64,000 bases of DNA from Cedecea neteri (GCF_000758325.1 NZ_CP009459.1:4092001-4156000); one strand, 5' to 3'; counted from the stretch's first letter, positions 28,905 through 38,595 are shown. Made by a program: numbers and translations. The notes: generated from the sequence alone by a model not told the origin.

Positions 28905-30365
28905 TTAAAGTGTTTTTACTGCATTATCTGGTCGTACCAACGCCGCACTGCTGCCCTGCTCTTTGGCTTTCACGTCCTCCACGGGAATATCTTCAAAGCC
29001 GAGAATAAGCGTAGTAATAAACGACAGCACCACGGCCAGAATCATCACCGCTACCACCCAAACGATGCTCATCGGGTTGGCGGGATCGAAGAACTGCACG
29101 CTGGTGAATAGCCCCGGCGAGGCCATGGAATGGCTGGCCAGCCCGCCGATACCGGCAACGGCACCGCAAATAAAACCGCTGATAAGGCAGGCAACCAGCG
29201 GGCGCTTCAGCCGCACCGCGACGCCGTAAAGTGCAGGTTCAGAAATACCCGCCACGATTGCCGACGCGGCGGCTGCAAGCGCCGTCTGCCGCAGTTCAGG
29301 GTTTTTCGTCCGCCAGGCGACGGCCAAAGATGACCCGCCGAGGGACAGGTTAGCGCCAATTTCCGACGGCATAACCATGCCCTCTTTGCCCGTTTCGGCG
29401 ATGGTTTGAATGATTGTTGGCGTAAAGACGCGGTGCATGCCGGTCATCACCAGCAGCGGCCAGATAGCCCCCATGATGGCGACGGAAAGCCAGCCCAGAT
29501 AGCCGTGTACGGTGTACACCAGCGAAGAGATCCCGCTGCCAATCCAGATACCCACCGGCCCAATCAGCAAAATCGCTATCGGCGCGGAAACCAGCACGAT
29601 CAGCATCGGCTTGAGGAAGTTTTTGGTCACCGCTGGCGTGATACGATCCACCCCTTTTTCGATGTACGACAGCAGCCAGGTCATTACCAGCGCTGGGATC
29701 ACCGTATAGGTGTATTTCACGGCGGTAACGGGGATGCCCATAAAATCAACCGCCTGCCCCTGGGCCGCCTTTGCCATCAGATCAATAAAGGCCGGATGCA
29801 CCAGCACCCCGGCGATAGCAATCGCCAGCGACATGTTGGTTTTAAATTTCACCGCGGCAGAAGCCGCCACCATCACCGGCAGGAAGAAGAAAGCGCCGTC
29901 GCCGATGAGGTTAAGAATGATTAGCGTCGAGGAGGTCGTTTCAAATACCCCGGTCATGGCGAGGATCATCGCCAGCAGCTTCACCATCGAGCCGCCGATA
30001 ATCGCCGGGATAAGCGGCGACATAGTGCCAATCAGCGCATCCAGGATGCCTGCCCCGATGCGTTTCAGGGTCAGTTTGCCTTTTGTCACCGCCAGCGGCC
30101 TGTCGCCTGCCCCTTCGGGGAGATGTTTCAGCACTTCAGCGTAGGCCTGGGACACCGTGTTGCCGATAATGACCTGGCATTGCTGGTCGTTTTTAACCAC
30201 GCCCAACACGCCGGAAATGGCCTTCAGCCGGGCGCCGTCCACCCTTGCATCGTCCTGTAATACAAAGCGCAGGCGCGTCATGCAATGGGTTACCGCCACC
30301 ACGTTTTCCGCGCCGCCTAAAGCCTCAACAATCTGTCGGGATACTGCCTCGTACTTGTTAGCCAT
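28905..30365 (-). CDS. ascF: PTS beta-glucoside (arbutin/salicin/cellobiose) EIIBC component AscF
   Basis: 486 residues from ATG 30365 (MANKYEAVSRQ). N-terminal EIIB domain with the phospho-Cys in VTHCMTRLRFVL (Cys28), then the EIIC membrane domain with about 10 helices and the conserved GITEP-like ISEPALYGVA. There is no fused EIIA domain, so phosphate must come from another EIIA. Imports and phosphorylates beta-glucosides. Divergent from the repressor gene ascG with a palindromic operator between. Confidence 0.93.
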   Translation of the reverse strand: MANKYEAVSRQIVEALGGAENVVAVTHCMTRLRFVLQDDARVDGARLKAISGVLGVVKNDQQCQVIIGNTVSQAYAEVLKHLPEGAGDRPLAVTKGKLTLKRIGAGILDALIGTMSPLIPAIIGGSMVKLLAMILAMTGVFETTSSTLIILNLIGDGAFFFLPVMVAASAAVKFKTNMSLAIAIAGVLVHPAFIDLMAKAAQGQAVDFMGIPVTAVKYTYTVIPALVMTWLLSYIEKGVDRITPAVTKNFLKPMLIVLVSAPIAILLIGPVGIWIGSGISSLVYTVHGYLGWLSVAIMGAIWPLLVMTGMHRVFTPTIIQTIAETGKEGMVMPSEIGANLSLGGSSLAVAWRTKNPELRQTALAAAASAIVAGISEPALYGVAVRLKRPLVACLISGFICGAVAGIGGLASHSMASPGLFTSVQFFDPANPMSIVWVVAVMILAVVLSFITTLILGFEDIPVEDVKAKEQGSSAALVRPDNAVKTL

Positions 30366-30395
30366 GAGGTGAAACTCTCTTGTTATGATTTTGTA

Positions 30396-30408
30396 GGTAA
30401 CCGGTTCC
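30396..30408. promoter_or_regulatory. AscG-type operator
   Basis: The palindromic core AACCGGTT is at 30399-30406, in the ascF-ascG gap, 34 bases before the ascF start. A CCGG-centred palindrome of this type is the expected site for a LacI-family repressor such as AscG. Confidence 0.6.
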
Positions 30409-30557
30409 ACACAATCATGTGTAGTTTAAAATAAGATCACAATAACTATTTTTATGAAGATCGTTTTTTGTGATTCAGCTCGAAATACAGGCCACGCTGC
30501 GCCCTGGCCGCGAAAAGTGTAAAATGGTCAGAAATGACGAACTTACGAGAAGCCTTT

Positions 30558-31580
30558 ATGTCGACGATGCAGGAAGTGGCGAAAAAAGCAGGCGTATCAA
30601 AGGCGACCGTTTCGCGCGTGTTGTCAGGCAAGGGCTACGTGAGCGAGGCCACTAAAACGCAGGTGTACCAGGCCATTCAGGAAACGGGGTATCGCCCCAA
30701 TCTGCTGGCACGCAATCTGGCGACCAGTAAATCAGGCTATATCGGCCTGGTGGTAACCAACACGCTGTACAGCGGAAATTATTTTAGCGAACTGCTTTCC
30801 CAGGCCGCCCTAAAGCTGGAAGCCAGCGGGCGTCAGCTGATTCTGGTCGACGGCAAACACAGCGCCCAGGAAGAGCAGGCCGCCGTGCAGTTTCTGCTCG
30901 ATTTGCACTGCGACGCGGTGATCATTTACCCGCGATTTTTGAGCGTGGATGAGATGGATGCGCTGATTGAGCAGCATAAGCAGCCGATCATGGTGATGAA
31001 CCGCAAGCTGCGCAAACATCAGAGCCACTGCATTTGCTGCGATCACAAAGGCTCCAGCTTCAAGGCCACGCGCTACCTGATTGACCAGGGCCATCGGGAT
31101 ATCGCCTTTATCACCGGCGTCCTCGACTCCCCCACGGCGAGAGAACGCCTGTCTGGCTACCGCGAAGCGCTGGAACAGGCCGGGCTGCCGGTCCGGGACG
31201 AGCTAATCGCCACCGGAAAATGGACGCCTGCCAGCGGGTCTGCGGCGGTAGAAACGCTGCTCTCAGCGAAACAGGATTTTAGCGCCCTGGTCGCCAGCAA
31301 CGATGACATGGCTATCGGCGCTATCAGCAGGCTCAACCGGGCGGGCCTGTCGGTGCCAGGCGATGTGTCGATTATTGGCTTTGATAATGTCCCGACCGGG
31401 GCTTTTCTCTCCCCGCCGCTGTCGAGCGTGAAAGAGCCGGTGAGCGAGATGATCCATGAGGTGATTAACCGTCTGACGGCGATGCTGGACGGCGGCTATT
31501 TCTCACGGGATAACTTGTACAGTTCGGAGATGATCGTGCGGGATTCTGTGGCGAAAGGGCCGTATTTTCAACCAAAATAA
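30558..31580 (+). CDS. ascG: LacI-family repressor AscG
   Basis: 340 residues from ATG 30558 (MSTMQEVAKKAG); GAGAAG precedes it by 5 bases. HTH at residues 4-25 (EVAKKAGVSKATVSRVLSG), hinge helix NLLARNLAT, then a periplasmic-binding-like effector domain. The segments IIYPRFLSVDE, GKWTPASG and SALVASNDDMAIGA are near identical to E. coli AscG. Represses ascFB until a beta-glucoside is present. Divergent from ascF. Confidence 0.93.
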   Translation: MSTMQEVAKKAGVSKATVSRVLSGKGYVSEATKTQVYQAIQETGYRPNLLARNLATSKSGYIGLVVTNTLYSGNYFSELLSQAALKLEASGRQLILVDGKHSAQEEQAAVQFLLDLHCDAVIIYPRFLSVDEMDALIEQHKQPIMVMNRKLRKHQSHCICCDHKGSSFKATRYLIDQGHRDIAFITGVLDSPTARERLSGYREALEQAGLPVRDELIATGKWTPASGSAAVETLLSAKQDFSALVASNDDMAIGAISRLNRAGLSVPGDVSIIGFDNVPTGAFLSPPLSSVKEPVSEMIHEVINRLTAMLDGGYFSRDNLYSSEMIVRDSVAKGPYFQPK

Positions 31581-31589
31581 GGTAAAAGA

Positions 31590-31614
31590 AAAAGGAGCGA
31601 AATTCGCTCCTTTT
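31590..31614. terminator. Bidirectional terminator between ascG and the GlcG-like gene
   Basis: AAAAGGAGCGAA / TTCGCTCCTTTT is a near perfect palindrome with A-run and T-run, 9 bases after the ascG stop and just before the convergent gene's stop. Confidence 0.85.
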
Positions 31615-31620
31615 CTGTCA

Positions 31621-32037
31621 TTAAACGCGGCTACCGAACACCGCTTCTAAGGCAAAGGCAGCAATTAGCCCATCCTGCTCTTTCGTGGCCCCCGACACGC
31701 CAATTGCGCCAATAACCACGCCTTCAGCGTTGCGCAGCGGGATACCGCCGTCAATGCCGACCAGCCCACCGTTGCTGTTTTCCAGCGAATACGCCGGGCC
31801 GTTCGGGTGCAAATTAGCGCCGACATCTTCGCTGTTGGCCTGGAACAGCACCGCCGTCCGCGCTTTGCGCATAGCGATATCAATGGTGGCCAGGAATGTG
31901 CCGTCCATGCGGGCAAAGGCCGTCAGGTGGCCGCCGCTGTCCAGCACTACCACGGAAACCGGCGGGAAGCTGTGGGTCTCCACCGCCGTTTTTACGCTGG
32001 CGATCAGCGCTTCTGCAAGAACTAAACTGACTGTCAC
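31621..32037 (-). CDS. GlcG/HbpS-family protein (DUF336), putative heme or cofactor-binding
   Basis: 138 residues. The family hallmarks VVVLDSGGHLTAFARMDG and a Gly-rich end (GIDGGIPLRNAEGVVIGAIGVSGA) are clear. Members are small cytosolic or exported proteins that bind heme or cobalamin-like ligands, or serve as accessory proteins of glycolate or diol metabolism; the role here is unknown. It follows the MFS gene by 10 bases, so the two form an operon. Confidence 0.85.
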   Translation of the reverse strand: MTVSLVLAEALIASVKTAVETHSFPPVSVVVLDSGGHLTAFARMDGTFLATIDIAMRKARTAVLFQANSEDVGANLHPNGPAYSLENSNGGLVGIDGGIPLRNAEGVVIGAIGVSGATKEQDGLIAAFALEAVFGSRV

Positions 32038-32047
32038 GATGAAAACC

Positions 32048-33271
32048 TCAGTGCGCTAACGGGGGATGTTTTTTGGCGTCAATAACCGCCCAGGTGTGGA
32101 TCAGCAACCCGAAGACCGCCAGAATTGCGCCCACCCAGCCGGTGGACTCCCAGCCAAAGCCTGCGGAAATAGTCACCCCGCCAAGCCAGGCACCTAACGC
32201 GTTAGCGATGTTAAACGCCGAGTGGTTCATCGCCGCCGCCATAGTTTGCGCGTCACCGGCAACGTCCATCAGGCGAATTTGCAGCACCGAGGAAAGTGAC
32301 ACCATCGTGCCAACCAGCATCACGGTGACCGCCCCCAGCCACGGATAGTGCGAGGTGTAAACGTAAGCGCTGAGCACCAGAATCGCCCAAATCAGCAGCA
32401 GGCGAACGGTTTTCTCCAGCCCGCGATCTGCCAGGCGGCCGCCGACGATATTGCCGACAATCATGCCGAGGCCGAACATCGACAGGATCACCGGGATCAT
32501 GCCTACCGACTGATGCGCCAGCTCCAGCATGGTAGGCTTCACATAGCTGAAGACTGAGAACATTCCGCCGCTGCCAATCGCGCCGATAGCCAGCGTCAGC
32601 AGCACCTGCTTGCGGGTCAGCGCGGTCAGTTCACGCAGCGGACTGGCGTCTTTATCTCCGGCATGCCAGGGCACCCAGGCCCGAACCAGAATCAGCGTCA
32701 ATACCGCCAGGCCACCGACGATGGCAAACGCGCTGCGCCAGCCGAACAGCTGCCCAATGGCCGCCACGGCGGGCACGCCCAGTAAGTTGGCTATCGTCAG
32801 GCCCAATAGCACCATCGACACCGCCTGCGCCCGCTTCGAACGCTCAACAAGGCTTGCCGCCAGCAGAGCCGCAACGCCGAAGAATGTGCCGTGCGGGAAA
32901 CCGGCCAGGAAGCGCGCCAGCATCATGGAGTAGTAGCCTGGTGCAAAAGCACTCAGCAGGTTGCCAACGGCAAACATCGCCATGAGAGCAATCAGGAAAT
33001 CACGCCGCGCCATACGGGCTCCCAGCACGGCCAGCAGCGGAGCGCCGACCACCACGCCCAGCGCATAAATGCTGATCAGGTGGCCCGCAGAGGGAATAGA
33101 AACGTGCAGCCCGTTTGCGGCATCGGGCAGCAATCCCATGATGACGAATTCGCCGGTGCCGATGGCGAAGCCGCCCATGCCGAGCGCAAACAGCGCTTTC
33201 AGCAGCCCCGCTCGCGACAGGGAAACCGTCTTAGCCCCCTGTTCCAGGGCTTGTTCATTAAGTGATGACAT
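32048..33271 (-). CDS. MFS transporter, DHA1 family (AraJ-like)
   Basis: 407 residues from ATG 33271 (MSSLNEQALEQG); upstream codons to 33322 are less likely as start. 12 TM segments; the N-terminal pattern GGFAIGTGEFVIMGLLP and GVVVGAPLLAVLGARMARRDFL (MFS motif A) and SGxPHGTFFGV resemble AraJ/YdhP type sugar or drug exporters. Substrate unknown. First gene of a two-gene operon with the GlcG-like protein, and 68 bases from the aldo/keto reductase on the same strand. Confidence 0.88.
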   Translation of the reverse strand: MSSLNEQALEQGAKTVSLSRAGLLKALFALGMGGFAIGTGEFVIMGLLPDAANGLHVSIPSAGHLISIYALGVVVGAPLLAVLGARMARRDFLIALMAMFAVGNLLSAFAPGYYSMMLARFLAGFPHGTFFGVAALLAASLVERSKRAQAVSMVLLGLTIANLLGVPAVAAIGQLFGWRSAFAIVGGLAVLTLILVRAWVPWHAGDKDASPLRELTALTRKQVLLTLAIGAIGSGGMFSVFSYVKPTMLELAHQSVGMIPVILSMFGLGMIVGNIVGGRLADRGLEKTVRLLLIWAILVLSAYVYTSHYPWLGAVTVMLVGTMVSLSSVLQIRLMDVAGDAQTMAAAMNHSAFNIANALGAWLGGVTISAGFGWESTGWVGAILAVFGLLIHTWAVIDAKKHPPLAH

Positions 33272-33339
33272 AGTTTTTTGACTTGTGCAGGTGAACAACA
33301 AAATGCGCCCGGCACGGTTCACCGGAGCGCGAGAGACTA

Positions 33340-34341
33340 TTACAGCGATGTTTTACGGTGTGGAGGTGCCATGAATTCGGCCCCCAACGGGGTGCTAATA
33401 TACCTGGCTAAAATGTGATCAATATCGCATTTATCTTCGGCGGTCAACGTCCAGCCGGACACGTCTTCCACCCCGTCGAGCTGTTCAGGACGACGAGCGC
33501 CCCACAGTGCGATGGTGGGACCGGCATCCAGCACCCAGCGCAGCGCCAGGGCCATCACGCTCTTGCCGTAGCGCTCTGCAGCAAACGCTTTTAATGCTTC
33601 GACTGCGGCCAGATATTGCGCAAAGCGCGGCGGCTGGAATTTCGGATCAAAGCTGCGCAGGTCACCTTCGCCAAACACGGTTTCCGGCGTCATGCGGCCA
33701 GACAGCAGGCCACGGCAAATCGCGCCGTAGGCCAGCACCACCATCTGATGGTATTTCGCATAGGGCAGCAGATCGGTTTCGGTCGCACCGCGTTCAAACA
33801 GATTGAGCGGTGGCTGCATGGTTGCCAGCGGCGCGGCGCTGCGGAATCTGTCCATCTGCGCTGGGGAATAGTTGCTGACACCGAGGGCGCGGAATTTTCC
33901 CTGCTGATGCAGCGTTTCCAGCACGCGCGCAGTTTCGTCTATCGCCACTAAATCGTCCGGCCAGTGCACCTGGTACAGGTCGATATAGTCCGTTTGCAGG
34001 CGGCGAAGCGAGTCTTCAATTTCCTGACGAATGCGCTGCGGCGTGGAATTACGCGTGACCCGCCCGGCATCGTCCCAGTCCAGCGCCACTTTGGTGGCAA
34101 TAATAGCCTTGTCCCGGCGGCCCACCAGCGCTTTGCCCACAACCTCTTCGGAGTGCCCAAAGCCGTAGACTGGCGCGGTATCAATCAGGTTGATGCCTCG
34201 CTCCAGTGCCTCATGCAGCGTCGCTATCGACTGCCCGTCGTTGCTGCCACCCCACATGCTGCCGCCAATGGCCCATGTGCCCAGGCCGATACGGCTGACG
34301 GGCTCAGAGATGCCCGCGATATGAATCGTTTCGATTGCCAT
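33340..34341 (-). CDS. Aldo/keto reductase
   Basis: 333 residues. TIM-barrel AKR: the catalytic tetrad is seen as Asp in LIDTAPVYGFGHSE with Tyr, Lys in IATKVALDW and His in DLYQVHWPD; the C-terminal NADPH-binding region is VMALALRWVLDAGPTIALWGAR. Substrates of this branch (YgdS/Tas-like) are varied aldehydes and ketones. Start ATG 34341 gives MAIETIHIAG. Divergent from a LysR regulator at 34431, which probably controls it. Confidence 0.9.
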   Translation of the reverse strand: MAIETIHIAGISEPVSRIGLGTWAIGGSMWGGSNDGQSIATLHEALERGINLIDTAPVYGFGHSEEVVGKALVGRRDKAIIATKVALDWDDAGRVTRNSTPQRIRQEIEDSLRRLQTDYIDLYQVHWPDDLVAIDETARVLETLHQQGKFRALGVSNYSPAQMDRFRSAAPLATMQPPLNLFERGATETDLLPYAKYHQMVVLAYGAICRGLLSGRMTPETVFGEGDLRSFDPKFQPPRFAQYLAAVEALKAFAAERYGKSVMALALRWVLDAGPTIALWGARRPEQLDGVEDVSGWTLTAEDKCDIDHILARYISTPLGAEFMAPPHRKTSL

Positions 34342-34430
34342 GATTTACCCCTGTCTGTTCTGTGAACCAATTGTAACTCATGTTAAGTTGAATTAATTTC
34401 AACGAACCCTTGATGACAGAGGCCCCTTTT

Positions 34431-35342
34431 ATGCCGGTTCCGGTCCGCGGCGAACTCGCCGATCTCAACGTGTTTTTGACCATCTGCCGCCGGAAAAGCT
34501 TCCGTCTTGCCGCCTCTGAGCTGGGCGTGTCTACCTCTGCGCTAAGCCACACGATGCGCGGGCTGGAGGAGCGGCTTGGGGTGCGCCTGCTCAACCGCAC
34601 CAGCCGCTCCGTTGTGCCTACCGACGCCGGCGAAGCGCTGCTTGGGCATCTGGAAACCGGGTTTTCCCATATCCGTATGGCGCTTGATGAGCTGGATCAT
34701 TACCGCGAATCCCCGGTCGGGCGGCTGCGGATTAATATTCCACGAGACGCCGCCCAGCTGCTGTTTGCGCCGGTACTGGCAAAATTTATGGCGATGTATC
34801 CCCGGCTACAGATGGAGATTACCGTCGACAACACGCTGGTTGATATTATCGGCAGCGGCTACGACGCCGGGATTCGCTACGGGGAGAGCGTCCCCAAAGA
34901 CATGATTGCGATGCCGGTAACGCGCAAGCTTAAGTGGATTGTGGTGGCCTCACCGCAGTATTTAAGAAATACCTCTCACCTCCCGCTGAACCACCCGGAC
35001 GATCTCTTTCAGCACCAGTGCATCCGGATGCGGCTCGGCAACGGTACGCTGTATAAATGGGAGCTTAATCGGGGCCAAGAGGCGCTGGCGCTGGATGTGC
35101 CCGGCTCGTTAATCCTCAATGAAAGCGAAATGATCATTGATACGGCCTTGAACGGCTTTGGGCTGGCTTATTGCCTGGACGTGCGAGTGCGGCCGCTGCT
35201 GGAAAGCGGGCAACTGGTGCAGGCTATGCCGGAATGGGTTTGTGAAGATGAACCGATGGTGATGTATTACCCCAGCCGCAGGCAGCTCCATCCCGGCCTG
35301 CGCCGGCTTATCGAGATGATGCGGGAGGCCACGCTGTACTGA
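34431..35342 (+). CDS. LysR-family regulator divergent from the aldo/keto reductase
   Basis: 303 residues from ATG 34431, with AGAGG 8 bases upstream; another ATG at 34413 lacks a ribosome site. N-terminal HTH LNVFLTICRRKSFRLAASELGVSTSALSH with a C-terminal effector domain. LysR proteins of this subclass (CrgA-like) often control an adjacent divergent oxidoreductase, so the aldo/keto reductase gene is the expected target. Confidence 0.9.
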   Translation: MPVPVRGELADLNVFLTICRRKSFRLAASELGVSTSALSHTMRGLEERLGVRLLNRTSRSVVPTDAGEALLGHLETGFSHIRMALDELDHYRESPVGRLRINIPRDAAQLLFAPVLAKFMAMYPRLQMEITVDNTLVDIIGSGYDAGIRYGESVPKDMIAMPVTRKLKWIVVASPQYLRNTSHLPLNHPDDLFQHQCIRMRLGNGTLYKWELNRGQEALALDVPGSLILNESEMIIDTALNGFGLAYCLDVRVRPLLESGQLVQAMPEWVCEDEPMVMYYPSRRQLHPGLRRLIEMMREATLY

Positions 35343-35378
35343 TTTTTATCGGGTAGACAGAACAACAACATTGATGAG

Positions 35379-35401
35379 GCGGGTGAGAGACTCTCACCCG
35401 C
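35379..35401. repeat. Perfect 11-bp inverted repeat between LysR and yehS
   Basis: GCGGGTGAGAG-A-CTCTCACCCGC. The arms are perfect with a 1-base centre, in the convergent gap of the LysR gene and yehS. No T-run follows on either strand, so it may serve as an mRNA end-stabilising hairpin or a protein site rather than a standard terminator. Confidence 0.6.
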
Positions 35402-35409
35402 ACAACGTC

Positions 35410-35883
35410 TTATTCCGCTTTCGCTGGCTTCAGGCGCTGGGTCAGGCCGCGCAGGAAGTAGCGCAGGAACTGATCGCCGCACTCGCGGTAGTTTTTATGA
35501 TCCGGGTTACGCATCATGGCGGTAATTTCCGGCATAGAAATGCGGAACTGCTGCGCGGTCAGGATTTCCAGCACGTCGTCAGACTTCAGTTCAAAGGCGA
35601 TTCGCAGCTTTTTCAGAATAATGTTGTTGGTCATCCGACGCTCAAGCTTCGGCTCCGGCTTGCTTTCGTCTTTGCCGCGTTTGAAGTAGATCAAACCGTT
35701 GAGAAAGTTTGCCATGATCAGATCCGGGCAGGCTTTAAAGCCCTCTTCGTCTTCTTTCTTTAACCACGGAACGATCTGTTCCGCAGGGACGTCAGTACCG
35801 GTCAGGGCAAGGATCTTAACGATTCCATCGTTATTCAGGTTCAGCATGTAGCGAACGCTTAGCAGTACATCATTATTCAACAT
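35410..35883 (-). CDS. yehS: DUF1456 family protein YehS
   Basis: 157 residues against 156 in E. coli. Contains two similar halves with the repeated pattern KEDEEGF.xCPD and ITAMMRNPDHKNYRECGDQFLRYFLRG. Function unknown; orthology is clear from similarity over the full length. In E. coli it lies in the yeh cluster near metG, in agreement with its place here. Confidence 0.93.
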   Translation of the reverse strand: MLNNDVLLSVRYMLNLNNDGIVKILALTGTDVPAEQIVPWLKKEDEEGFKACPDLIMANFLNGLIYFKRGKDESKPEPKLERRMTNNIILKKLRIAFELKSDDVLEILTAQQFRISMPEITAMMRNPDHKNYRECGDQFLRYFLRGLTQRLKPAKAE

Positions 35884-36051
35884 GGGGCAATCTCAGGGCT
35901 CAAAAGCGGGCAGTATATAGAGAAGCGAACGCGTTGTAACAAAAACCGCGCGGATTTGTCCGCCGGAGCTAAATTTACCGGCGGCGAATTGGCACTCTTC
36001 AGGCTTAAGGGTAGACTCAATGGGCTAACTTTCATCCTAAAAGGCAATCAT

Positions 36052-36504
36052 TTGATCCTACGACTTTGGCAAGAATCCGACCGTCCCTTCTTACGTACCC
36101 TTTACCTTCACGCCCGCCGTAAAGCCTGGCCCTGGCTCGACGATAGCGCCTGGCAGCTCGAAGACTTTGACAGTGCTACTCAGGATGAACGCATCTGGGT
36201 GGCCGAAGATAACGGCCACCGCATCGGCTTCGCCTCCGTTTGGGTGCAGGATAATTTCTTGCATAACCTGTTCGTCAGCCCGGAACATCAGGGAACAGGG
36301 GCGGGAAAGGCGCTGCTGGAGAAAGTGCAGAGTGAATTTACCGGCACGGGTTCGCTCAAATGCCTGGCGAAAAATGAGCACGCGATTGAGTTTTATCGCC
36401 GTAACGGCTGGCATATTGAGGCGCCGGGAGACGGGCCGGACGGTGAATATTATTTAATGCATTTTGTATTGAAGTCATTCCCCTCCCCGAAAGTGGCGGG
36501 ATAG
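36052..36504 (+). CDS. GNAT-family N-acetyltransferase
   Basis: 150 residues if started at TTG 36052 (AAAAGG 7 bases upstream; the family pattern LILRLWQESDRPFL begins there). The frame stays open to 35956 but those codons are not family-like. Acetyl-CoA loop is NLFVSPEHQGTGAGKALLEKV and the C-terminal YRRNGWHIE is typical. Substrate unknown. A TTG start means low translation or a misassigned start. Confidence 0.8.
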   Translation: MILRLWQESDRPFLRTLYLHARRKAWPWLDDSAWQLEDFDSATQDERIWVAEDNGHRIGFASVWVQDNFLHNLFVSPEHQGTGAGKALLEKVQSEFTGTGSLKCLAKNEHAIEFYRRNGWHIEAPGDGPDGEYYLMHFVLKSFPSPKVAG

Positions 36505-36535
36505 GGAACGAAAAAAGTAGCGTTGATGACATTGC

Positions 36536-37159
36536 TTACGCGACACCATTATTGCCATGACGCCGAAAGGCCGGGCGCTGGTTCAGTGCGGTAAACCAGC
36601 GCTCAATTTCCGCCATCTGAGGATGAGCGAACGGCGTCATCTTCCAGCGATTAACCGACAGGCCAAGGACAATATCCGCGAGGGTAAACTGGCTGCCAGT
36701 GACCCATGCTCCGGTTTTCTGCAGTTGCTCATTGATAATTTGCACACAACCTGTCCAGGCAGAAATACTTTCCTGAATCTGATTCGCATCCTGAAAACGT
36801 GGATCCCTACGTACCAGAGCCATGAACGCATACCGCCAGGCCGTGTTAAATTCCGTTGCCTGCCAGTCCATCCAGCGCTCAACGTCCGCCGCCCCTTGCG
36901 GTGTGGAAGGCAGCAGGTCTTCCCGCCCCGCTTTGCGCGCCAGATAACGACAGATGCTGTTCGACTCCCACAGCACAAAATCGTCATCCAGCAGTACCGG
37001 CACCAGGCTATTAGGATTGAGGGCGAGGAAATCCTCAGACTGAATCGACCGGAACCCGCTCCCATAATCTTCCTGCAGGTATTCCACCCCCGCCTCTTCG
37101 CAGGTCCATAGCGCTTTGCGTACGTTAATTGATGTGCGTTTACCCAGTATTTTTATCAT
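36536..37159 (-). CDS. Glutathione S-transferase family protein
   Basis: 207 residues from ATG 37159 (MIKILGKRTSINVRKAL). Thioredoxin-like N-domain with NSLVPVLLDDDFVLWESNSICRYLA (the cis-Pro and Glu-Ser glutathione site), helical C-domain with LADIVLGLSVNRW. Similar to the second GST at 45477, but not close enough to be a recent copy. Detoxification of electrophiles is the likely role. Confidence 0.9.
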   Translation of the reverse strand: MIKILGKRTSINVRKALWTCEEAGVEYLQEDYGSGFRSIQSEDFLALNPNSLVPVLLDDDFVLWESNSICRYLARKAGREDLLPSTPQGAADVERWMDWQATEFNTAWRYAFMALVRRDPRFQDANQIQESISAWTGCVQIINEQLQKTGAWVTGSQFTLADIVLGLSVNRWKMTPFAHPQMAEIERWFTALNQRPAFRRHGNNGVA

Positions 37160-37282
37160 CGCCTGCAAGCCTCAATCACAGATAGATGCTGACGCTTTGA
37201 CAGCCACAGGCTGCGCCGAAAGCCATCTAATTAGGGTCGTCGGGAGTTTGAAAAACGAAAGAATTTGGCGATAACTGCAAAC

Positions 37283-37314
37283 AAAAAACGCCTCTGCCAT
37301 GAAGGGAGAGGCGT
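37283..37314 (-). terminator. Terminator of mrp
   Basis: On the minus strand ACGCCTCT / AGAGGCGT forms an 8-bp stem followed by six T residues. It is 7 bases beyond the mrp stop. Confidence 0.8.
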
Positions 37315-37320
37315 CTCGTT

Positions 37321-38433
37321 TTACACCGCTCTGAAGGCAATCTCGCTCGGGATCACGTCCCCGTTCCAGTAAAGCTGAGCCGCCACGCGCCCCGCCAATT
37401 CGCGGTAGAGCGTTGCGATGTCGCTTTCCGGGCGATTAATGACCGTTGGCTTACCGGCATCCAGGTCTTCACGCAGCGTGATGTGCAGCGGTAACTGCCC
37501 CAGCAGCGTGGTGTGATACTGTTGCGCCAGTTTCTCCGCGCCTCCGGTGCCGAAGATAGGCTCCTGATGGCCGCAGTTGCTGCAAATATGAATGCTCATA
37601 TTCTCAACAATACCCACCACCGGCACCTCAACTTTCTCGAACATCACGATCCCTTTGCGAGCGTCGATCAGCGCGATGTCCTGCGGCGTGGTCACAACCA
37701 TCGCCCCGGTGACTGGGATGTTTTGCGCCAGCGTCAGTTGGATGTCACCGGTGCCCGGCGGCATATCGATCACCAGGTAATCCAGATCCGGCCACAGCGT
37801 TTCTTGCAGCATTTGCATCAGCGCTTTGCTGGCCATCGGACCGCGCCATACCATGGCATTTTCGTCGGTGACGAGGTAACCGATCGAGTTAGTCGCCAGA
37901 CCGTGCGCCACGATCGGTGCCATGTGCTTGCCGTCCGGGGACGTTGGGCGCTCGTGTTCAGCCCCCAGCATGGTTGGGATCGACGGGCCGTAAATATCGG
38001 CATCCAGAATACCAACTTTGGCCCCTTCGGCCGCCAGCGCCAGCGCCATGTTTACCGCGGTGGTCGATTTTCCCACTCCGCCTTTGCCGGAGCTGACGGC
38101 AATAATATTTTTAACGCCGTTAATGCCTGGCTGGTTTTTCACCCGCTTCAGCGTGGCAATGTGATGGCTTAGCTTCCAGTCCACCGCCTTCGCGCCGGTG
38201 ATCCGCAGCAGGTCAGCGCTGCAGGTCTCTTTTAAGGCATCAAACCCGCTTTGCCAGGCGAACGGCATCTGCAGTTCAACGTGCAGCGTGTCGTCAAGCA
38301 TGGCGACATGGTGCAGCGCTTTCAGCGCGGTGAGGTTGTGCTTCAAGGTAGGGTGCTGAAAATTAGCCAGGGTCCCGGCTACCATCGCGCGTAGCTGTTC
38401 CGGGGACTTGCTGGACGGGGATTGCGAATTCAT
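37321..38433 (-). CDS. mrp: Iron-sulfur cluster carrier ATPase Mrp (ApbC)
   Basis: 370 residues against 369 in E. coli. N-terminal DUF59-like region (about 10-95), deviant Walker A SSGKGGVGKSTTAVN (near 115), Walker B-like DYLVIDMPPGTGD, and the cluster-binding CSNCG. Transfers Fe-S clusters to targets and is needed for thiamine synthesis in some species. Divergent from metG with a shared 162-base promoter region. Confidence 0.95.
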   Translation of the reverse strand: MNSQSPSSKSPEQLRAMVAGTLANFQHPTLKHNLTALKALHHVAMLDDTLHVELQMPFAWQSGFDALKETCSADLLRITGAKAVDWKLSHHIATLKRVKNQPGINGVKNIIAVSSGKGGVGKSTTAVNMALALAAEGAKVGILDADIYGPSIPTMLGAEHERPTSPDGKHMAPIVAHGLATNSIGYLVTDENAMVWRGPMASKALMQMLQETLWPDLDYLVIDMPPGTGDIQLTLAQNIPVTGAMVVTTPQDIALIDARKGIVMFEKVEVPVVGIVENMSIHICSNCGHQEPIFGTGGAEKLAQQYHTTLLGQLPLHITLREDLDAGKPTVINRPESDIATLYRELAGRVAAQLYWNGDVIPSEIAFRAV

Positions 38434-38595
38434 CCCGACTCCTTATGTTTTTATCGGACATTGCAATCCGCTAAGCATACCAGAAACCACGCGGCCTATT
38501 CATGTGCGGTTATTGCGGGCTTTGGGGTTACTAAACAATTGCCAATCCGGTAATATCGAAGCCCCCTTTTTTAATCAGAGGATGCAATCCCGACT

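Noticed and set aside
35379-35401. Palindrome considered as a Rho-independent terminator
   Set aside because: No T-run on either strand; listed as an inverted repeat only.
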